The notes under the pieces: generated by a model
Databases searched by the model: none
Told to the model about the DNA's origin: nothing
The model's input: only the letters and a program-made list of their open reading frames with translations
Shown: positions 57,421 through 64,000 of the stretch, piece by piece
Numbering within the stretch: position 1 is the stretch's first letter
Layout of the letters: each line of letters begins with the position of its first letter
Made by a program: the position numbers and the translations under genes
Origin: Topomyia yanbarensis
Taxonomy: Eukaryota; Arthropoda; Insecta; Diptera; Culicidae
NCBI RefSeq assembly: GCF_030247195.1
Contig: NC_080672.1
Span: forward strand, 1,550,001-1,614,000
DNA: 64,000 bases
Reading direction: 5' to 3'

Positions 57421-59764
57421 GTAGTTTCATAAAAATGGGTTTTTAGAAAATTTTCCAATGTGTTAAACTATCATGATGCTGAAGGATTTATTGAAAATCT
57501 TTCGAACTTCAACCACAGAATGTAATACACTCCTTTCGTCTTTTTTGACATTTCCCTGGAAATATCTCATTTCTGAAAGAATAGATGGTGCTCTATTATA
57601 TTTACGTTTTAAAGATTCATCATAATAACACAAAATTGATGTGACCTATGGATTCTTCAATTGGCTCGTAATTTCAACCACAAGCTTTCAAATCCAAAAT
57701 TAGAGGGATGACCAAGTTATAGAAGATCGAATCAAGTGATTTGGGTAGAAATTTGTTCTCGGATTTCGTTTAGTGCGATTCCCTCTGATTTTTTCTCGAT
57801 AACAGTTGCTATCGATGTGTGCGTCCGCTAGCCAGTGTCCCGCAACCGCACACATTATCCATGTGTTGATTGGCCACATATGATCAGCAATCCATCATCT
57901 GGTTTTGTTCAATCCGCGTCATACTTCAAACTCCCATATGACACCTACAAACCGAGTGCCAATCCGCAAGATTCACACACCGTCATTCGATCAATTAATT
58001 TTTACCTCTACACCGGAGTGATTTCCATTCGATACATATACGCACCGATCACAAAAAGAAAACAAACTCACCTCTTGATCAAGAGAGCACGATCTCATAC
58101 CGTTCGCAGCGCTCACTCGCCACAAAACGAGTTTCTGTATACACCGCGTAGTCCGCCGAAGCAACCTTGAACTTCAATCAGAGGACCACACGAAGCTGAT
58201 GTGGCCGCAAACTCGACCCGAGCCAAGGGTAGCGCCATTAAAACCGTTCATTTGCTGTCCCATACATGAAAATGTGGCTGAACATAGACAGGTAGGATGA
58301 ATTGATCGAGTGAAATTTTTATCGCTTTCTAATCCGGCATCTGATTAGGTTCAATTAGAATTTCCCCCTACTGCTGCGATAAATTTCGAAAAGCGGAAAA
58401 GTTCTGCAATTTGAATGTTTAGAAATTGGACAGAAGGCTGTACGTTATTTGACGCAGGTTTCTTGGAGTAATTCATGCGTAAAACGGGACGTTTTCCTGC
58501 CTTATGTTCTGGAATGGAAATTTCCATGTGCAGCGTGGTGGCGAAGATTAAGTATCATTTGATCTACGCGCCAATAGGCAAAACCGAAATAAGTGATTGT
58601 TGTAAGTACGTACATGTATTATAGGTATAGTTTGTTAAATTGGAACTAGTGGTTCTTTCACTTTTTAAATTGAATATCATCTTGCAGAATACAAGTTCAA
58701 AAATGTCATTCGAAGATCTGGAAACGGAAATCTTTGTGGATGTCAGTAAACCAACAACCTGAGCCATTATCAACCAGAACCGTCATGATAGTCGTAAAGT
58801 CTGATGATACAACGCAGCTAGATTAAGGGGATCTAATGTCCGGTAGCCTTCTGTGATCGAGTCTCAAATCTAAAGGATAAATAAAAGATTTTTGTTTTGT
58901 GAAAACACAAGAATGTACCGTTTTTTAGTGCAGATGTTTGATCATGATTCATATATTTTCGGAAGTTGCAGATTTTAAAAATTTTACGATTTTTCTGTAG
59001 CCTTTCAAAGGTTTTTGTTCATCATCATCGGATTAGACACTAATCTCTGAACCTTGAACCCACATCGAACCGCCTCTTATAATCAACTATAATAGGTTTC
59101 GATGTAGATTCACGTAGTGTGTAAACAAACACACTCCCGGTGAAAGGAAAAATCGATACACTGGAGAGGGGCTTGTTCAGCGATTCACATAGAAAGTGAC
59201 ACACATAGCATTATACGAGGCATAATTTTTTTTCTTGTCACATTTCTATTAGAAGAATGTGTCGTGAGTTCTGGCATCTAATCGATCTGCTGCACTGAAG
59301 CAATTCAAAAAATAATGACATAATTATGCGATGCGTCAATGCTAGCTAAGGAGGAACGGGACAATTCTGTTGGGTCGTCATATTTTTTCTGATTACTCAG
59401 ATGGTTCCATCGACGCTCGAAAACATTGCGCATGAAATGATGACTGCTGGATCAATAAGCTTCATTGTTGAATGGATTGTGCCCATCGGAGCGTTGAATG
59501 AAAGCTACGTAGTTGAAACTCATTGCCTTTCTATTTCAGGAAAGCAAAAACAAACGAAGGCGACCTCGAGTGCTCGTGACACAGGACACTGCGAAAGGGA
59601 AACTCGTAGCGTTTAGAACTCATTTATGACTGATACTACAACTTAACTGTGGGTTGACACTTTTTAGCGTAATATTGAAAGATTCATACAAAGAACAGAA
59701 GAGACAAGCATCGTAAGGTGTTAAGTAAATTTTTGTTCATTTATTATCCCAGAAATGTTAGACA
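57421..59764. other. Unassigned stretch, no gene supported
   Basis: A 111-residue ORF at 57835-58170, a 71-residue ORF at 59401-59616 and others show no known domain. No transposon ends were seen. Part of it (57780-58260) is less AT-rich and might be host DNA. Confidence 0.35.
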
Positions 59765-60070
59765 TTTTTAATTAATTCCACACAACATCTTTTTTAGTAA
59801 CTGGCTACTACATCTAATAGACAATTCTGTAGTAAATTTGTTATTGGGAGAGGCATTTAGAGCTCTTTTCACCAGAATCCGGCATTGACATAGTGACAGG
59901 ACTAAGACTTGCACAATTTGTGCTTCCGAGCATTCGTATTTTGGAGCTAGCGGCAATCCGGCACTTGCCTGGTCCTGTCACTAAGTTAGTGTCGAATTCT
60001 GATGAGAGGAACTCGAAACGCCTTTTCAATAGCTAATTTAGTTATAGATTTTGTGCCCTTTACGCGCAAA
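59765..60070. mobile_element. Foldback-like element of about 300 bp
   Basis: The left arm (aaatttgttattgggagagg, ggcatttagagctcttttca, gacatagtgacaggac) is matched in inverted order by gtcctgtcactaagttagtg, gatgagaggaactcgaaacg and ccttttcaatagctaattta on the right. Similarity is about 75 percent by eye over more than 80 bp per arm, so it is an old copy. The ORFs on its minus strand are by-products of the arms. Confidence 0.55.
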
Positions 60071-60381
60071 TGTCTTTAGCGGAGAAAGTTTTCTAAATTT
60101 TCTCCACTAAGGAGAAATAGAGCATAGTGATTCTGTAGTGCCGTGAAGATTTACTTCCAGAATTACCAGCCCATGTCCCACTGTTACCAATGTATCGAGG
60201 CTTTCGTTTGCCACTGTGAAGCAACGGAATCCGCCTCGCGTGATGACGCACCCGCCGTCGCGCATACGAATAGCAGCCACTAGCAGTGAGACACCTGCTG
60301 ACGATGCTTCTTCTGGTCAAAACAGTTCCATATTACTGTAATATACATGCCGAATCGGGAAGGACAAACAAAACCACTTAC

Positions 60382-60462
60382 CGTTATCACGCCATCCTTG
60401 ATGATCGCTGGTTTTTTGCTCCGCAAAACCGTCACTGGTTTCTTCAAGGATCTTTTGGTCAT
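60382..60462 (-). CDS. Candidate first coding exon of a host gene
   Basis: On the minus strand an ATG in a good insect context (CAGAAATGACC) opens 27 codons reading MTKRSLKKPVTVLRSKKPAI and IKDGVIT, then meets a consensus splice donor ACG|GTAAGT exactly at a codon boundary (donor at 60381-60376). The upstream DNA to about 61400 is GC-richer than most of the window, as a promoter and 5' leader would be. The peptide is basic and not recognised. No downstream exon was identified; a possible acceptor ...cgtcagcag near 60297 is weak. Chance is a real alternative. Confidence 0.3.
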
Positions 60463-61400
60463 TTCTGCTGCCAGCGTTGGAACCGGACACGGTTTCCTTA
60501 CTATGCAGAATAGAAACCGTTTTACCTTTTCGCAAACTCAAACAAAGCAGCAAATGAACCAAAAGCAACTAAAGCGGTTGATGTTACAGCTTGGTCTTCT
60601 AGTACTGCCTAGTTTTGCCTTTCAGATAAAATTATTTACACTTTTACTTATTACACCTTCGATGTTGATTCAATTGATGCATAGCTTTTTTTCTCGTGTT
60701 TACTGTCATTCAGCATTTATAAATAAATCATTGAAAGTGCTTCTGGAACACACTTCCTGTCGCAGCGGATGGTAACATTCCAAAGCGTATCATTTCGATC
60801 ATCGTTGATTCCAGGCAACACAGCACCTACTTCCTGAACCAGATCCACGACATCCCTTCAACGCACGAAACGAGCAGCATTCGAAAATTTCATCACATTT
60901 TTCCCACGATCACTTCCTTCATTCTGCCATGGCTCGGTCGCACGCACAAAATAGCACAGTAATTTTCCGTGAAACCTGCTCCCGTCTCGGCTGTCAATAG
61001 TCTCAAATTAACACCAACCGAGCTTCACTATTTCCAACGTACACATTTGATCCAGAACGGTAGCTGCAACCTCCGATAATTGCAAAAAAATATTACTTTT
61101 TCTTAAGTTTCACCGAACGCGAATAATAAAAAAATGCTTCCTCAGTTCGGTCCGTTCTTCTTCATGAAGGAACGAACGAACAGCAGGCACCCACACTTTC
61201 ATCCACGCACACTGTTGACTTTCATGAATGGAAGTTTGACAGCAAACGCGCCGATGTAGTGGTGTGTGCGGCAGCATCTGCTTGTTTCGCTGAGTTCCAA
61301 CGAAGAGCTGTCAGTCAGGGCAAAATGGAAAATGAGAGAAGTAACTCAGCAACTTTTACGCAACAGCCGCGTGATAACGCAAGCATAACGGTTACGTCTC
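60463..61400 (-). promoter_or_regulatory. Candidate 5' leader and promoter region
   Basis: This region is moderately GC-rich and mixed in sequence, without transposon ends, upstream (on the minus strand) of the candidate exon. It includes a block with palindromic gaacgaacgaac and ttcatgaag phrases at 61150-61230. No TATA box or initiator could be chosen with confidence. Confidence 0.2.
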
Positions 61401-62251
61401 AAGCTTCCATGTGCTTTGAAATGATAGTTGAGATTAGAAATTTTTGTTTATTAAAAAAACACTAGCTAAACTAATAATACTCAACACTGTCAAGAGATAT
61501 GATGAACACAGTTTACAATTGTTAGATTTAAATATAGGGACAACTATTGTCGTGATATAACAGGTGTTTAACGCACATCGTCCAACGCGCGGAAGAATCA
61601 CGCCTTTTTGAAACTACAAAACGTTTAGCCAAATTACAAACCTGACGAGTAACTGTTTCAAACTGAAATGGGCGTTTTTCTAAAGCATGAAGTTGGCTTA
61701 GTTAAACAAATACTTCTGTTGCATTTTTAATGGAAACATTGTTGAAACAAAATAAAATTTGTTGGATCTAACTGATTCCTTTATTAAAACAGAGCAACAC
61801 AATACTTGTTTGATTTCAACTAAATTCGAGTTGTTCTCTCCTTTGATTAATACTAAAGATTTTTTTTGTTTCTTTAAACTTGTTTGTTCGGTTAAACTTA
61901 GTATGATTTTACTCACACAGCCAAAGCATCTGTTGGGCACACATTGCATGTTGCTATTCAATGCAGCAAGATAGAAGTTAAAGTAAAATAATATTCTCTT
62001 CAATAATAAAACCACCCATTTTCATATCAATAAACAAAAATTATTATTTTAATACTTTTAAATATAACCCCTGATTTAAATCGTGTGTAGTTTACGGTTA
62101 CAACAAGAACGCTCGTGATGGGGATGATAATTTCGACAACCAGGCACCAGATATAACTGTTCACCTGTAAAAATAAAACTTAATTTTTACAAATTGCATT
62201 TTACAAATATTGAAATAAAGTGACTACCTATGATAAGAAATTCAAATTTAA
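61401..62251. other. Unassigned AT-rich stretch
   Basis: Overlapping opposite-strand ORFs at about 61698-62015 have no recognisable domain. No repeat ends were seen before the TTAA at 62248. Confidence 0.4.
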
Positions 62252-63291
62252 CCCTAGAACGTTGCACTTGCATTTTCCACCCTAGAACGTTGCACTGGGG
62301 TACAAACGTACCCCACGCTTTTGATCGCAATTTTCGCGGGTAAAAATGCAAACAAAAGAAATGTATAATACATCATTTTCTTCGTTTTTTAATTGCGAAA
62401 CAGCTGTGTAAGTGAAAGTACGCAATTTATTGAATCAATGATAAATAAATTGGTTTAAATAAAAAAAGTGAAAAAACGCCGCATTGACTTTTTTCACAAA
62501 AATTACTGTACTTTTAAGAATTTTCAACCGATTTGAAAAAAAATCAAATAATTTTAAAAGTTGAAAGAATGGTCTAGAAACGGTATAAAAGAGAATTTCG
62601 ATATTTTCGAAAAAGTGCAATTATTTGGAAGAGTGAATCTTTAAAAATCGGGTTTTGGAAAATACCACGAAATGAGGTGGAAATTGAAATGAAAAAACCT
62701 TTCTGACTAGTAAAACATTGGTAACACGCAACGTTACTGTTACAGCAGTTACTGTGCGCAAATTATACTTGCAAACTATTATTTTGAAATACTATAAAAA
62801 ATAGATAATAAAAAAGTAAAAATCAACGTAAATGAGAACGAATTTTTTTGCTCTTCTATAATTAAACTAAATTAATTGAAAAAATGATTAAAAGTGATTA
62901 CATAATACTAATTGTTACTTGCGTAGTAAAACAACCCGTATTTATATTGGTATCGTCACGAGTCACTTTGAGTTCTTGTCGCCTGGTCTCACGGTCACTT
63001 CTGCAGCTTCCTGGTTGAAAACAATCCCATTTGCGTTTGCCGTCTTTGTTTATTATTTTCCACCAGCTAGTGATGTAGTATTTGTGCCAAGTGACGTGTA
63101 CGTACATGAGCCGTAGAAAAGTCAATAACCACTGACAGAAGGAAACACTAACGGGACCCGTACACTGTGGCACACGTGTACCCCACGCCAACTGTGACTG
63201 ATGCTTCCACGAAGACCTAAAGCAAACTGGTCTTCACACGGCTCCAAAGATGGCGTGGGGTACATTTGTACTCCAGTGCAACGTTCTAGGG
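62252..63291. mobile_element. 1.04-kb piggyBac-type MITE (CCCTAGAACG ends)
   Basis: CCCTAGAACGTTGCACT at the left answers the right end AGTGCAACGTTCTAGGG, and the similarity continues into ggggtacaaacgtaccccac against gcgtggggtacatttgtact. TTAA flanks both sides (62248-62251 and 63292-63295). The left end carries a small internal repeat of its first 17 bp (62252 and 62280). CCCTAGAA is the start of classic piggyBac termini. No transposase is encoded; the segment at 62955-63121 is repeated outside the element at 63696-63854. Confidence 0.8.
62955..63121. repeat. Duplicated block, copy 1 (inside the MITE)
   Basis: About 165 bp with roughly 90 percent identity by eye to 63696-63854, same orientation. 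Both strands are open: plus reads SWLKTIPFAFAVFVYYFPPA, minus reads WWKIINKDGKRKWDCFQPGS. Neither is a recognised domain. Confidence 0.7.
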
Positions 63292-63411
63292 TTAAGACGT
63301 ACATTTAGTTTCGGACCTTATGATGCACTCTTGTGCGTCACAATATCCCGGACGATATGGCGCACAAAATTCTGGGACGATATGACCTGGCACATTATGA
63401 CGCAATTTTTA

Positions 63412-63673
63412 GGGACCATCCATAAATGACGTAGCATTATATGGGGGAGGGGGAGTTTTGTTTTTGTGATGATGTGTGACGACAGGAGGGTAGGGGGTCA
63501 TGTCATGCTACGTAGATTTTTTAAAGGGGAATAGGGGTTGACCTGATGTCACGATACTCTTACCCGTTTCATCTAACTAACGTCGTTTTTTATTTCTTGA
63601 AATTATAAGCTACGTGGGTGGGGGGGGGGTTAAAAATCACTCCAAAAATGCTACGTCATTTATGGATGGTCCC
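63412..63673. mobile_element. MITE with GGGACCAT-type ends, copy 3
   Basis: GGGACCATCCATAAATGACG at the left answers CGTCATTTATGGATGGTCCC at the right, a 20-bp perfect inverted repeat that continues to TAGCAT and TGCTA. TTA flanks both sides (63409-63411 and 63674-63676), the 3-bp target typical of PIF/Harbinger. It is the best-preserved of three copies in the window and is non-coding. Confidence 0.85.
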
Positions 63674-63695
63674 TTATGCGTCCCAAAATTCGAAG

Positions 63696-63854
63696 CTATT
63701 TCGTTCTTGCCGGCCGGTCTCACGTACACTAATGCAGTTTCCTGGTTGAAAACAATCCCATTTGATTTTGCCGTCTTTGTTTATTATTTTCCACCAGGTA
63801 GTGATGTAGTATTTGTGTTATGTGACGTGTAGGTACATGAGCCGTAGAAAATTC
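63696..63854. repeat. Duplicated block, copy 2
   Basis: Direct repeat of 62955-63121. The plus frame reads SWLKTIPFDFAVFVYYFPPG and then SDVVFVLCDV before a stop; the minus frame reads WWKIINKDGKIKWDCFQPGN. It lies beyond the piggyBac-type MITE. Confidence 0.7.
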
Positions 63855-64000
63855 TATAAGTATATCCGCAGATAACAGACCTTTCGGCTAGAACAAAATT
63901 TCATTAAAAACCTGTGTAAACATTCAAATTGATAAACGTTGGATATCCGTGTTTCACTATTGCCATCTGCGCAACTGTTTGCTACACATGTTTGACAGCT
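63855..64000. other. Window end, unassigned
   Basis: No gene or repeat ends were seen in the last 146 bases. Confidence 0.4.

Noticed and set aside
57835..58170. 111-residue plus-strand ORF
   Set aside because: No domain or hydrophobic pattern; composition resembles a low-bias spacer.
1..64000. A multi-gene cluster or defence-like system
   Set aside because: Every identifiable protein in the window belongs to a transposable element, and no co-directional set of other genes is present.

Overview
The window reads as repeat-dense nuclear DNA of a culicine mosquito, most likely Aedes. It carries jockey/Juan-type and LOA-type LINE fragments, a BEL/Pao LTR element, a DD37E-type mariner fossil, a Helitron, a hAT element and many short inverted-repeat elements of kinds common in Aedes genomes. 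The base composition is AT-rich. No host protein-coding gene could be identified with confidence. Two GC-richer patches (about 12.6-13.2 kb and 60.3-61.4 kb) and one short multi-pass membrane ORF (20.9-21.3 kb) are the best candidates for pieces of host genes. The species assignment is inference.

Layout. 0-8.2 kb: the 3' part of a Juan/jockey-like LINE, rearranged fragments of a LOA-like LINE, and an antisense mariner-like transposase fossil. 8.7-10.3 kb: two foldback elements. 10.3-15.4 kb: mostly unassigned, with a possible host promoter and first exon. 15.4-18.9 kb: a four-level nest in which a foldback element is interrupted by a CpG-rich retroposon with a 21-bp target duplication and by a mosquito MITE that itself holds another MITE. 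19-21.3 kb: a LINE ORF1 scrap and a 1.26-kb segment between 25-bp direct repeats next to a membrane-protein-like ORF. 21.4-25.4 kb: MITEs, a CA microsatellite, a truncated CACTA-ended element and a decayed jockey-superfamily LINE carrying a 128-bp TTAA MITE. 26.2-29.1 kb: more MITEs, including an 864-bp foldback with an 8-bp target duplication.

29.7-35.3 kb: a 5.6-kb hAT transposon with an 8-bp target duplication, whose transposase appears to be broken by a single frameshift. 37.0-44.4 kb: a Helitron enclosing a 4.4-kb CACTA-ended element. That element in turn encloses a 1.1-kb TTAA element, a 218-bp MITE and a 116-bp tandem array with higher-order structure. 46.4-48.5 kb: a second, reversed copy of the CpG-rich retroposon. 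50.3-56.3 kb: a BEL/Pao element on the minus strand with a full 3' LTR, an 87-bp remnant of the 5' LTR, frameshifts, a stop and a deleted integrase core. 57-64 kb: a LOA-like pol scrap, foldbacks, a piggyBac-type MITE and a duplicated coding-like block.

The genes do not form a host pathway. What the window shows is a history of serial insertion. The mobilising enzymes present are either decayed (LINEs, mariner, BEL) or nearly intact (hAT), and many of the short elements carry only the ends such enzymes would act on. I found no CRISPR array, operon, ribosomal RNA or convincing tRNA gene, and nothing I would call a new biological system. The least explained items are the CpG-rich retroposon built of three 440-bp units and the duplicated block at 62.9 and 63.7 kb.
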